Part shown: positions 45,248-52,370 of the stretch, in pieces
Layout: each line of letters begins with the position of its first letter
Position numbering within the stretch: position 1 is the stretch's first letter
DNA from: Pseudomonas fluorescens
Lineage (GTDB): Bacteria > Pseudomonadota > Gammaproteobacteria > Pseudomonadales > Pseudomonadaceae
Assembly (NCBI RefSeq): GCF_005938625.1
Contig: NZ_VCNJ01000040.1
Coordinates: forward strand, 186,001-250,000
Reading direction: 5' to 3'
DNA length: 64,000 nucleotides
Program-made: the position numbers and the translations under genes
The notes under the pieces: model-generated
The model's input: only the letters and a program-made list of their open reading frames with translations
Databases searched by the model: none
Told to the model about the DNA's origin: nothing

Positions 45248-45631
45248 ATGTTCAAGATAACGCCAAACCCGCCGACCATAGACCCGGCAGCCGTCACCAA
45301 TCCGACGTCTCCCTACGAATCCCCCGATTCGAGAAAACTCAACGAAGCCGCCGAACGCGCACTCGACCATTATTTAGGCCCACCCACGGCCCGGATCATG
45401 GACACCCCCTATCAACCCAACCGTCTCTACATGGCCAACCCGCAATCGGACGCTGAGTCCTTGCTGGTCGACGCGTGCGAAACCTTGGGGTCGGCGAGTG
45501 TGATGCTCAATGATTTTGCCGGCCAGTTAGAAGGGCCCCGCCGTAAAACGCTGCAAGGCATAGCGCAAATCGTCATGGTGGCCGAGATGGCAGTCAATCA
45601 GGTGGTGGATAAATTAGTGCCCACTGAGTAG
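45248..45631 (+). CDS. DUF6124 family protein
   Basis: A 127-residue protein of unknown function, common in Pseudomonas. It starts MFKITPNPPTIDP, continues with a segment SPYESPDSRKLNEAAERALD (about 27-46) and has a helical C-terminal half AESLLVDACETLGSASVMLN to VAEMAVNQVVDKLVPTE. No signal peptide or membrane segment is seen. The reading frame is open upstream to 45080, but that part is the leader and its composition differs. It is the intact counterpart of the frameshifted gene at 18256-18617. It lies between the 21-bp repeats. Confidence 0.85.
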   Translation: MFKITPNPPTIDPAAVTNPTSPYESPDSRKLNEAAERALDHYLGPPTARIMDTPYQPNRLYMANPQSDAESLLVDACETLGSASVMLNDFAGQLEGPRRKTLQGIAQIVMVAEMAVNQVVDKLVPTE

Positions 45632-45667
45632 CAATATAGAGTGGCGAGAGTTAGCTCTCGCCACTAA

Positions 45668-45901
45668 TTAAAGCAGATCATGAGGCGCCGTATCTATGGC
45701 AATTACATCCTCCTGAACATGTTTATCTAGAGCAATTTGAATGACCTTATCGCCATCACAAGTAACTGTCGCAACATTTTTTACGCCATTCAAAACAACC
45801 TCAATAATTTTATGATTGGGATAGCGCTTAAGAAAGCGCTCCCTCACCGCAACCTCCGTATCTACAGAGTTATCAATTTCCAAATCTAATGTATAAGACA
45901 T
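45668..45901 (-). CDS. Unknown small protein in AT-rich segment
   Basis: A 77-residue protein, MSYTLDLEIDNSVDTEVAVR to IAIDTAPHDLL, not recognised. The start at 45901 has GAGGAGCAAGAC upstream at good spacing, better than the ATG at 45928. It contains alternating hydrophobic strands (KIIEVVLNGVKNVATVTC), no signal peptide and no membrane helix. Codon use and base composition are lower in GC than in neighbouring genes, as is typical of recent acquisition. It converges with the DUF6124 gene and lies between the 21-bp repeats. Confidence 0.65.
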   Translation of the reverse strand: MSYTLDLEIDNSVDTEVAVRERFLKRYPNHKIIEVVLNGVKNVATVTCDGDKVIQIALDKHVQEDVIAIDTAPHDLL

Positions 45902-46239
45902 GTCTTGCTCCTCGATAGTGTTTTCCATGCTACAAGCTTTGACCGCAGCCTGACGAGTCGAAATAATCCCATCCCGCGCAGCTATTCACCACTGTCATAC
46001 TTGACAGGTATTAAGATCGATTGGAAATAACTGATACCCTGATATAGCAATCATGCTCAAAACTGGATTTATAGGGCTCCGTACAAAGCAACAGCACCGC
46101 CCCCCTAAATGACCGAACTCAACTGTTCAAACATATCCCGCTGCTTTTCACGCGCAGGTTTCGCAAGCGATCAAGATTAATTCGAACATTTAATAATGTA
46201 ATTATTTCAGTGACGGTATATATCGCCACTGAAAATCGA
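45902..46239. other. AT-rich gap without a recognisable gene
   Basis: No intact gene is seen. A small inverted repeat CTGTCATACTTGACAG occurs at about 45992-46007. On the minus strand a 20-residue fragment ending REKQRDMFEQLSSVI followed by a stop (about 46110-46170) looks like the tail of some protein, but a stop lies just upstream. Low GC suggests decayed foreign DNA. Confidence 0.4.
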
Positions 46240-46474
46240 CTACATCCAGGCCTGTTTCCAACCTACCTCCCTATCCCTCTTATTGAGCGGCATAAACAAC
46301 TGGCAGATCGGTCCTATATCAATATTCATATACACTCGATCAATTATCTCGACATCACCAACTCCGGCCGCATTCTCAGGCATGCGCCCGCCAGCGCAGG
46401 GTTCATCCGCCACGCCGCGATCACGTCATTGCGCGTGATGTTATTGATGCACTCGAACTGGTCTTTTGTTGCAA
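46240..46474 (-). pseudogene. Fragment of P2-type phage portal protein (gpQ-like), frameshifted
   Basis: On the minus strand, from the edge of the 21-bp repeat, the translation reads IATKDQFECINNITRNDVIA then AWRMNPALAG; after one frame change near 46383 it continues MPENAAGVGDVEIIDRVYMN. This resembles P2-family capsid portal proteins, which have ATKDEF, TRDDVLAAHRVPP and PENTGGFGDVEK-type motifs near the C-terminus. No start remains and the 5' part is absent. Family match is by recall, not by alignment. It is a relic of a P2-like prophage. Confidence 0.6.
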
Positions 46475-46492
46475 TCAGTCAGATTGATAAGA
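46472..46492 (+). repeat. 21-bp direct repeat, right copy (3' end of GIY-YIG gene)
   Basis: Identical to 44793-44813. On the minus strand it encodes the last codons SYQSD and the stop of the GIY-YIG gene. The phage portal fragment begins at its left edge. A direct repeat covering a gene's 3' end is the usual product of site-specific integration. Confidence 0.65.
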
Positions 46493-46777
46493 CGCGACCA
46501 GACATTCCTTCGCGCTCTTTCTGAGTTTTTTGATCAAACGTTCCTGGCGCAACGCATCACCTTTATCGCGGCACAGTTCGGTGTAGACCAGCGCCATGGC
46601 CGGGCTGGAGAGGAAGAACCGTGCGCCTTTGCCGCTTTGATGCTTGGCGAAACGGCGCACCGGATCGTCGCTGATCCCGCAATACAACGAGCCATTGGCG
46701 GCGCGAACGAGGTAGACGAACCAGGATTTGCTCACCGGTTCGGCAACATCGACAGATTTTTCGCTAATGCTGGTCAC
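46475..46777 (-). CDS. GIY-YIG nuclease-superfamily protein (UPF0213 type)
   Basis: A 100-residue single-domain GIY-YIG protein: WFVYLVRAANGSLYCGISDD near residue 19 carries the YLV...YCGI version of the GIY-YIG motif, followed by RRFAKHQSGKGARF and ALRQERLIKKL with the conserved Arg and Glu. Bacterial YhbQ-like members are suspected DNA repair or exchange nucleases, not proven. The 3' end (from codon 95) lies in the 21-bp repeat. Confidence 0.88.
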   Translation of the reverse strand: MTSISEKSVDVAEPVSKSWFVYLVRAANGSLYCGISDDPVRRFAKHQSGKGARFFLSSPAMALVYTELCRDKGDALRQERLIKKLRKSAKECLVASYQSD

Positions 46778-46816
46778 TTCGGGATCAAGACGTGTAGGAA
46801 ACAGGCGGCGATCTTA

Positions 46817-47287
46817 TCAGCGACCGGCCTGAAATGCCTTCAGTCCCTTCAGCGCCTGGGCACGAACGGCGTTACGCACCAGCGGCGTCCAGCCGAGCAG
46901 CAGGCCTTTGAAACCCAGCGCCTGACGCGACCAGCGCCACAAATCGAAATGGTCGTGGTGCTCGCAGATCTTGCCGTCACGGAAGACGAAACGGGCCTGG
47001 ATATCGTTGATGACGATGTTGCCGGTCTGGCTGAACAGGTAGGTCGCGACCCAATGCGCGCCGCCGCTGCGCTCATCGGCACGGACGTTGTCGAAGGTCA
47101 GCGAGAAATCCTTGGCCCGGGTGGTGAGCATGCGCCACATGTCGCCGGCATCGCGCCCGCGCAGTTCGCCGAAGGCCGGGTCGCTGAACACTACATCATC
47201 GGTGTAGCACGCGGCCATGGCTTCGGCGTCGAGGCGCTGGAAGGCCTGGTAGAAGCGGGTGATCAACGCGGCGTGGGCTTCGCTCAT
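46817..47287 (-). CDS. NTF2-like (SnoaL-type) family protein
   Basis: A 156-residue protein with a cone-like NTF2 fold: MSEAHAALITRFYQAFQRLD, then ACYTDDVVFSDPAFGELRGR and QARFVFRDGKICEHHDHFDLW. Such proteins are isomerases, hydrolases or binding proteins of many kinds; function is unknown. The ATG at 47287 follows TTGGAGATTGCCC. The frame extends to 47374, but the extension has no support. Confidence 0.8.
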   Translation of the reverse strand: MSEAHAALITRFYQAFQRLDAEAMAACYTDDVVFSDPAFGELRGRDAGDMWRMLTTRAKDFSLTFDNVRADERSGGAHWVATYLFSQTGNIVINDIQARFVFRDGKICEHHDHFDLWRWSRQALGFKGLLLGWTPLVRNAVRAQALKGLKAFQAGR

Positions 47288-47401
47288 GGGCAATCTCCAA
47301 AATAGGTACAGATTGCCAGCACGATAATCTGCAATGCGCAGAAACACTATCGGCATTCGCCCAGCGAATACCACGCAAGATCTTCAAGGCGCCCCAAAAA
47401 C

Positions 47402-47491
47402 TGTGGGAGCGAGCTTGCTCGCGAAGAGGCCGGCACATTCAACATGATCTGTGCCTGAACCACCGTCTTCGCGAGCAAGCTCGCTCCCACA
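47402..47491. repeat. REPIN (TGTGGGAGCGAGCTTGCTCG family)
   Basis: Inverted REP arms with a loop of about 40 bp lie between the NTF2-like gene and the MFS gene. Confidence 0.88.
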
Positions 47492-47525
47492 TTGGATATC
47501 ACTGCCCCCAAAAAAGGGTTACGCG

Positions 47526-48806
47526 TCAGATCTTCTCGCTTTGCACTTGCACGTACAGCGCGCGCCCGGCACCGAGGCCAGCAATGATCGCGCCTGTGCC
47601 AATGATGCCGAAGATCCAGCCCACTGCATTCCAGCCCCCGGTCCAGTCATGCACCACACCGACCGCGAACGGCCCCATCGACGCCAGCGTATAACCGAAG
47701 CCCTGAGACATGCTCGACAGGTTCGCCGCGACATGGGAATCCCGCGAACGCAGCACAATCAACGTCAGCGCCAGACTGAACGTACCGCCCTGCCCCAGAC
47801 CCAGCAGAATCGCCCAGCCCCACAAACCTTCGATCGGCGCATACAGGCAGCCGAACAGACCGCCAAGGGTCAGCGCCATGACCACAACGATGGCCAGACG
47901 TTGATCCTTGCCGCGAGTGGCCAGCCATGGTGCGGCCAGCGAGCTGGCAAGTTGAATGATCACCGAACCGGACAACACCAAACCGGCCTGGGTTGGCGTC
48001 AGGCCACGACCGATCAGGATCGACGGCAACCAGCCGAACACGATGTAGGCCAGCGATGATTGCAGGCCCATGTACAAGGTCACCTGCCAGGCCAGCGGAT
48101 CACGCAGCAGACCGCGCACGCGATAGGCGACGTTGTGCGCGCCATGTTTCTGCCCGACTTGCGGCAGCCAGAACACCGCTGCAATCAGCGCTGGAATCAC
48201 CCAGAAACCCAGGCCCATCGTCCAGCTGCCACCAAAATGCTCGCTCAACGGCACGCTGGAACCCGCTGCCATCGCCGCGCCCAGGCACAACGCCATGGTG
48301 TAGACACCGGTCATGGTGCCGGCGTGTTTGGCGAAGTCGCGCTTGACGATCCCGGGTAGCAGAACACCGATGATGCCGATGCTCGCGCCGCCCAATACGC
48401 TGCCAGCGAACAGCCCGATCTCGCCAAAGTTGCTGCGCAAAATGATCCCGCCAGCCAGTGTCAGCAGAATCCCAAGCACTACACGTTCAGCACCGAAACG
48501 CCGCGCCAGAATCGGCGCCAGCGGGGCGAACAAGCCGAGGCACAGCACCGGCAGCGTGGTCAGCAGACCGGCCTGAGCCGCCGACAAGCCGAGGCTTTTC
48601 GACACGTCACTGAGCAGCGGTGCCATGCTCGACAGCGCCGGGCGCAAATTCAGCGCGACCAGAATCAAGCCGAGCAGCAACAACCACGGCCGGCGCACCA
48701 GCGGATGGCTCTGTTGCACTTGCTCGTCGTCGGCCTCGGCGTCGATCAGCAGTTCTTCGAGCTCTGCCGTACGTTTCGGGGTTGTGGATATCTCACTGCG
48801 GGACAT
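47526..48806 (-). CDS. MFS transporter of the CynX/NimT family
   Basis: About 426 residues with twelve predicted helices, LILVALNLRPALSSMAPLLS in the first helix region being typical of CynX/NimT transporters (cyanate or 2-nitroimidazole-type efflux). A polar N-terminal stretch of about 45 residues precedes it. The start at 48806 (MSRSEISTTPK) has GAGAAG close upstream; an ATG at 48830 overlaps the stop of the GntR gene and cannot be excluded. It is co-directional with that regulator, which probably controls it. Confidence 0.83.
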   Translation of the reverse strand: MSRSEISTTPKRTAELEELLIDAEADDEQVQQSHPLVRRPWLLLLGLILVALNLRPALSSMAPLLSDVSKSLGLSAAQAGLLTTLPVLCLGLFAPLAPILARRFGAERVVLGILLTLAGGIILRSNFGEIGLFAGSVLGGASIGIIGVLLPGIVKRDFAKHAGTMTGVYTMALCLGAAMAAGSSVPLSEHFGGSWTMGLGFWVIPALIAAVFWLPQVGQKHGAHNVAYRVRGLLRDPLAWQVTLYMGLQSSLAYIVFGWLPSILIGRGLTPTQAGLVLSGSVIIQLASSLAAPWLATRGKDQRLAIVVVMALTLGGLFGCLYAPIEGLWGWAILLGLGQGGTFSLALTLIVLRSRDSHVAANLSSMSQGFGYTLASMGPFAVGVVHDWTGGWNAVGWIFGIIGTGAIIAGLGAGRALYVQVQSEKI

Positions 48807-48819
48807 GGACTTCTCGGTT

Positions 48820-49479
48820 TCAAGGTTCATTGATCAATTGCCTCGATAAGGCTTTGGCCCGTTCCGGGTCGCGTTGCTCGACCGCATCGAGCAACTCGAT
48901 GTGCAGGTCGAACACTTCCTGACGGCGCGGGACGATGTTCAGGGTCTGGCGCAATTGCGCGCCGACGATGCTGGAGAAATAGCGATACAGCTCGCTGAGG
49001 GTCGGGTTGTGCGCGGCGTCGACCAGACGCCGATGGAACACCAGATCGCAGGCGATGTAGGTGTCGAGGTCGCCGTGGTAATGGCTGCCGCTGGTGCCGA
49101 GGGCATCACGCAATGCGACGAGGTCTTCTTCGGTACGACGTAACGCCGCCAGTCCGATGGCCTCGACTTCGAGGATGTGGCGGGTTTCCCGCGCCTGTTC
49201 CAGCGAGCATTGCGACAGCGCTTTCAGGGTATCCATCGGATCGACCACTGCGCGCAGGTAACTGCCGTCGCCCTGACGAATCTCGATCAGCCCGGAAAAC
49301 GCCAGTACGCGCATGGCTTCGCGCACGGTATTGCGGCTGATGCCCAGTTCGGCGCAGAGCTCGGGCTCGGTCGGCAAACGCTCGCCGACCTGCCAGGCAC
49401 CGCTGTTGATGCGCTGACGGAGTTGATCCAAGGCCTGATCGACCAGGGATCGTTTGATGAGTGGAGAAATGTCTGACAT
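48820..49479 (-). CDS. GntR/FadR-family (FCD) transcription regulator
   Basis: A 219-residue regulator with a winged helix (LVDQALDQLRQRINSGAWQV, then LCAELGISRNTVREAMRVL, about 12-70) and a C-terminal FCD domain with the metal-binding pattern DLVFHRRLVDAAHNPTL near 148 and DLHIELLDAVEQRD near 190. Its neighbour is an MFS transporter; a ligand of the transporter may be its effector. The ATG at 49479 (MSDISPLIK) is preferred to 49500. The inverted repeat at 49516-49533 may be its operator. Confidence 0.88.
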   Translation of the reverse strand: MSDISPLIKRSLVDQALDQLRQRINSGAWQVGERLPTEPELCAELGISRNTVREAMRVLAFSGLIEIRQGDGSYLRAVVDPMDTLKALSQCSLEQARETRHILEVEAIGLAALRRTEEDLVALRDALGTSGSHYHGDLDTYIACDLVFHRRLVDAAHNPTLSELYRYFSSIVGAQLRQTLNIVPRRQEVFDLHIELLDAVEQRDPERAKALSRQLINEP

Positions 49480-49515
49480 AGGATTCGCCCTTTCATCCAA
49501 TCATAGGATGAATTT

Positions 49516-49533
49516 TCTGACATGTTAGTCAGA
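49516..49533. promoter_or_regulatory. Inverted repeat upstream of the GntR gene
   Basis: TCTGACATGTTAGTCAGA, a palindrome with 6-bp arms (TCTGAC/GTCAGA), lies 36 bp upstream of the regulator's ATG. Such short palindromes are typical operators of FCD-type GntR proteins; binding is inferred. Confidence 0.45.
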
Positions 49534-49599
49534 CCCGTGTAGGACGGCAACCACCTAGGGTCAATCGGAGACACATGAAGCGGTATTTTCGATTGGTCA

Positions 49600-49622
49600 A
49601 AATTACCCTTTAAGGGTAATTT
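49600..49622. promoter_or_regulatory. mqsRA operator palindrome
   Basis: A 23-bp near-perfect palindrome, with 11-bp arms AAATTACCCTT and AAGGGTAATTT around one base, lies 23 bp before mqsR. MqsA antitoxins are known to bind palindromes of the ACCT...AGGT kind in their own promoters, so autorepression is likely. Confidence 0.7.
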
Positions 49623-49645
49623 CAGGGACAGGGTTTTGGTTTCTT

Positions 49646-49954
49646 ATGGAAAAGAACACACCCCATTACGACTTGGCGGTGATCAAGGCGGATGTCAGGC
49701 GACTTGGCTGGAGGGCTTTCACGCACACGGCAAGAAAAACGGGCACTGCACTCAAACTCACTCTCGAAGAGATGCAAGAAATCGTTCTCAAACTGCAGCG
49801 CGGCATGTTGTACAAATCGATGACGACTTATGACGATCACCGTATTTGGCAAGACGTCTATCACATCCAATCACATGGTTTGGAGATTTACATCAAGGTG
49901 TCATATCACTACGACAGGCGCCCACCCGTGATCTCTTTGGAGAACCATTCATGA
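49646..49954 (+). CDS. mqsR: Toxin MqsR (RelE-like mRNA interferase)
   Basis: MqsR is a ribosome-independent endoribonuclease cutting mRNA at GCU in E. coli. The 102-residue protein begins MEKNTPHYDL and contains LYKSMTTYDDHRIWQDVYHI; Lys57, Gln69 and Tyr82 align with the E. coli catalytic K56, Q68 and Y81, so the toxin looks active. The ribosome binding site in front of the ATG is weak. The TGA overlaps the mqsA ATG (49951-49954). Confidence 0.92.
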   Translation: MEKNTPHYDLAVIKADVRRLGWRAFTHTARKTGTALKLTLEEMQEIVLKLQRGMLYKSMTTYDDHRIWQDVYHIQSHGLEIYIKVSYHYDRRPPVISLENHS

Positions 49955-50436
49955 ATACGCAGCAGTGTGTCAGTTGCGGCGCCCCGGAAGGCATGGTGCA
50001 TTTCAAGGGTCGAGGCGAAACCGTGAGCGCCAAGGGAATGGAGCGTCGGATCGACGATTTGTCGGGCTGGGAGTGCCAGAAGTGCGGTGAGGTCGAATTG
50101 GACGTTGAGTGCGGGCAGCGGTATTCCGATGCATGCGATGAACTCGTTATCGCCTGCAGAAAAATGGTAGGTGACGAAATGAAAAAAATCCGTCGCAAAC
50201 TGCAGCTGACGCAAAAGGAAACTGTGCAATTACTTTCAGGGGGCGGGCACAACGCATTTTCACGATACGAACGCGGCGAGGTGCTTCCGCCGAAAGCATT
50301 GATGCTGCTCATGCGTCTGCTGGATCGCTATCCACACTTGCTTGCCGACGCGAGAGTCTTGGCCGAAGGGGCTGATTTAAGAGGCGCTTTCAAGTTCACT
50401 GAGCACAAAGAACAAGAACCTCTCACCACCTCCTGA
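49951..50436 (+). CDS. mqsA: Antitoxin MqsA
   Basis: MqsA neutralises MqsR and represses the operon. The 161-residue protein has an N-terminal zinc domain with Cys6, Cys9, Cys42 and Cys45, which binds the toxin, and a C-terminal HTH_XRE domain (LTQKETVQLLSGGGHNAFSR, about 88-107, then YERGEVLPPKALMLLMRLLD). It is about 30 residues longer than the E. coli protein at the C-terminus. The overlap with mqsR couples their translation. A terminator follows. Confidence 0.92.
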   Translation: MNTQQCVSCGAPEGMVHFKGRGETVSAKGMERRIDDLSGWECQKCGEVELDVECGQRYSDACDELVIACRKMVGDEMKKIRRKLQLTQKETVQLLSGGGHNAFSRYERGEVLPPKALMLLMRLLDRYPHLLADARVLAEGADLRGAFKFTEHKEQEPLTTS

Positions 50437-50450
50437 CCCATAAAAAAACA

Positions 50451-50476
50451 AACCCGGCACAAGGCCGGGTTCGTTT
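50451..50476 (+). terminator. Intrinsic terminator after mqsA
   Basis: AACCCGGC...GCCGGGTT stem with TTCGTTTT after it, 14 bp past the mqsA stop; it also faces the end of aapP. Confidence 0.85.
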
Positions 50477-50489
50477 TACTCACAAACCA

Positions 50490-51254
50490 TCAATGCAAAA
50501 TCTGACTCAAGAACAACTTCGTCCGCTCATTCTGCGGATTATCGAAGAAGTCATTCGGCGCCGCCTGCTCAACGATTTCACCCTTGTCCATGAAGATCAC
50601 GCGGTTCGCCACGGTACGGGCAAAGCCCATCTCGTGAGTCACGCAAAGCATGGTCATGCCGTCTTCCGCCAGACCGATCATGGTGTCCAGAACCTCTTTC
50701 ACCATCTCCGGATCGAGTGCTGAAGTCGGCTCATCGAACAGCATGATTTTCGGCTTCATGCACAGGGCGCGGGCGATCGCTACACGCTGCTGCTGACCAC
50801 CGGACAGTTGCCCCGGAAACTTGTGCGCCTGCTCCGGAATGCGTACGCGTTCCAGGTAATGCATGGCGATTTCCTCAGCCTTGCGCTTGGGCATCTTGCG
50901 TACCCACATCGGCGCCAGGGTGCAGTTCTGCAAGATGGTCAGGTGCGGGAACAGGTTGAAGTGCTGGAACACCATGCCGACTTCACGGCGGATCGCTTCG
51001 ATCTGCTTGAGGTCGTTGGTCAGTTCCACGCCATCGACGACGATGCGGCCCTGTTGGTGTTCTTCCAGACGATTGAGGCAACGAATCGTCGTCGACTTGC
51101 CGGAACCCGACGGGCCGCACAGGACGATACGCTCGCCCTGTTTGACATTGAGGTTGATGTCTTTGAGCACGTGGAACTGGCCGTACCACTTGTTGACGCC
51201 CTGCATCTGAATAATGCCTTCAGGACCTACAGGCTTTTTGATTGCTTCACTCAT
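50490..51254 (-). CDS. aapP: General L-amino acid ABC transporter, ATPase AapP
   Basis: The energy-coupling subunit of a polar amino-acid importer. The 254-residue ATPase has Walker A GPSGSGKST near residue 47, the Q-loop VFQHFNLFPH, signature LSGGQQQRVAIARAL near 155 and Walker B IMLFDEPTSALDP near 173, then the H-loop VTHEMGFA. Last gene of aapJQMP, 11 bp after aapM. Family members transport glutamate, aspartate, glutamine and asparagine. Confidence 0.94.
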   Translation of the reverse strand: MSEAIKKPVGPEGIIQMQGVNKWYGQFHVLKDINLNVKQGERIVLCGPSGSGKSTTIRCLNRLEEHQQGRIVVDGVELTNDLKQIEAIRREVGMVFQHFNLFPHLTILQNCTLAPMWVRKMPKRKAEEIAMHYLERVRIPEQAHKFPGQLSGGQQQRVAIARALCMKPKIMLFDEPTSALDPEMVKEVLDTMIGLAEDGMTMLCVTHEMGFARTVANRVIFMDKGEIVEQAAPNDFFDNPQNERTKLFLSQILH

Positions 51255-51265
51255 TTACACAACTC

Positions 51266-52360
51266 CTAACGCTTGTGGCCAGTGTCGAGCTTGCGTTCCA
51301 GATGCATGGAATAGCGCGACATACCAAAACAGAAAATCCAGAACACCAGGGCGGCGAACACATAGCCTTCGGTGGCCATGCCCAGCCATTTCGGATCGGC
51401 AGCGGCTTGCTTGACGCTGTTGAGCAGGTCAAAGAGGCCGATGATGATCACAAGGCTGGTGTCCTTGAACAGCGCAATGAAGGTGTTGACGATGCCGGGG
51501 ATCACCAGCTTCAGGGCTTGCGGCAGGATCACCAGGCCCATCGAACGCCAGTAACCGAGGCCCATCGCCGCAGCCGCTTCGTACTGACCTTTAGGGATCG
51601 CTTGCAGACCGCCGCGCACCACTTCGGCCACATAGGCCGACTGGAACAGGATCACGCCGATCAGCGCCCGCAGCAGCTTGTCGAAGTTCATGCCTTCCGG
51701 CAGGAACAGCGGCAGCATCACCGAAGACATGAACAGCACCGTGATCAACGGCACGCCGCGCCAGAACTCGATAAAGGTCACGCAGACCACACGAATCGCC
51801 GGCATGTTCGAACGACGAACCAGCGCCAGCACAATCCCCAGCGGCAAGGCACCGGCGATGCCGACAGTGGCGATCACCAGGGTCAGCATCAGGCCGCCCC
51901 ACTGACTGGTCGCGACATTGCTCAGACCGAAACCGCCGTGCAACAGGGTGAAAGCAATGATCGGGTACAGCACCAGAAAGCTCAGCCCGTAGATCGCTTT
52001 ACGCGGCACACGCGAGATGAACAATGGCGCTGCGCCGATCACCGCCAGCCACACGGTCAGGTCGACACGCCAGCGCAGCTCCGTCGGGTAGTAGCCGTAC
52101 ATGAACTGGCCGAAACGCTGCTGAATGAACACCCAGCAGGCGCCGTCCTTGGTGCAGTCGGCGCGGGTGGTGCCGACCCAGTTGGCATCGACAATCGCCC
52201 AACTGAGGATCGGTGGCACCACCAGGTAGATCAGGTAAAACGCAAACAGCGTCAGCAGGGTATTGAGCCAGCTGGAGAACATGTTCGCGCGCATCCACGC
52301 CACCACGCCGATGCTGCTGTTCGGTGGGGGCATGTCGGGTTTGAAAGTATGAGTACTCAT
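51266..52360 (-). CDS. aapM: General L-amino acid ABC transporter, permease AapM
   Basis: A 364-residue polar amino-acid permease of the His/Glu/Gln family. Extended N-terminal part with several helices precedes the conserved permease core containing EFWRGVPLITVLFMSSVM and the ATPase-contact EAAAAMGLGYWRSMGLVILP near 290. It pairs with AapQ. The gene lies 10 bp after aapQ and 11 bp before aapP. Confidence 0.93.
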   Translation of the reverse strand: MSTHTFKPDMPPPNSSIGVVAWMRANMFSSWLNTLLTLFAFYLIYLVVPPILSWAIVDANWVGTTRADCTKDGACWVFIQQRFGQFMYGYYPTELRWRVDLTVWLAVIGAAPLFISRVPRKAIYGLSFLVLYPIIAFTLLHGGFGLSNVATSQWGGLMLTLVIATVGIAGALPLGIVLALVRRSNMPAIRVVCVTFIEFWRGVPLITVLFMSSVMLPLFLPEGMNFDKLLRALIGVILFQSAYVAEVVRGGLQAIPKGQYEAAAAMGLGYWRSMGLVILPQALKLVIPGIVNTFIALFKDTSLVIIIGLFDLLNSVKQAAADPKWLGMATEGYVFAALVFWIFCFGMSRYSMHLERKLDTGHKR

Positions 52361-52370
52361 GCGCTTTTCC

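Noticed and set aside
46110..46174. Short minus-strand fragment ending REKQRDMFEQLSSVI
   Set aside because: Only about 20 residues with a stop just upstream; it may be a tail of a lost gene but cannot be assigned.
46210..46524. Plus-strand frame of 104 codons across the portal relic
   Set aside because: Antisense to the recognisable portal fragment, has no ribosome binding site, and crosses the 3' end of the GIY-YIG gene.
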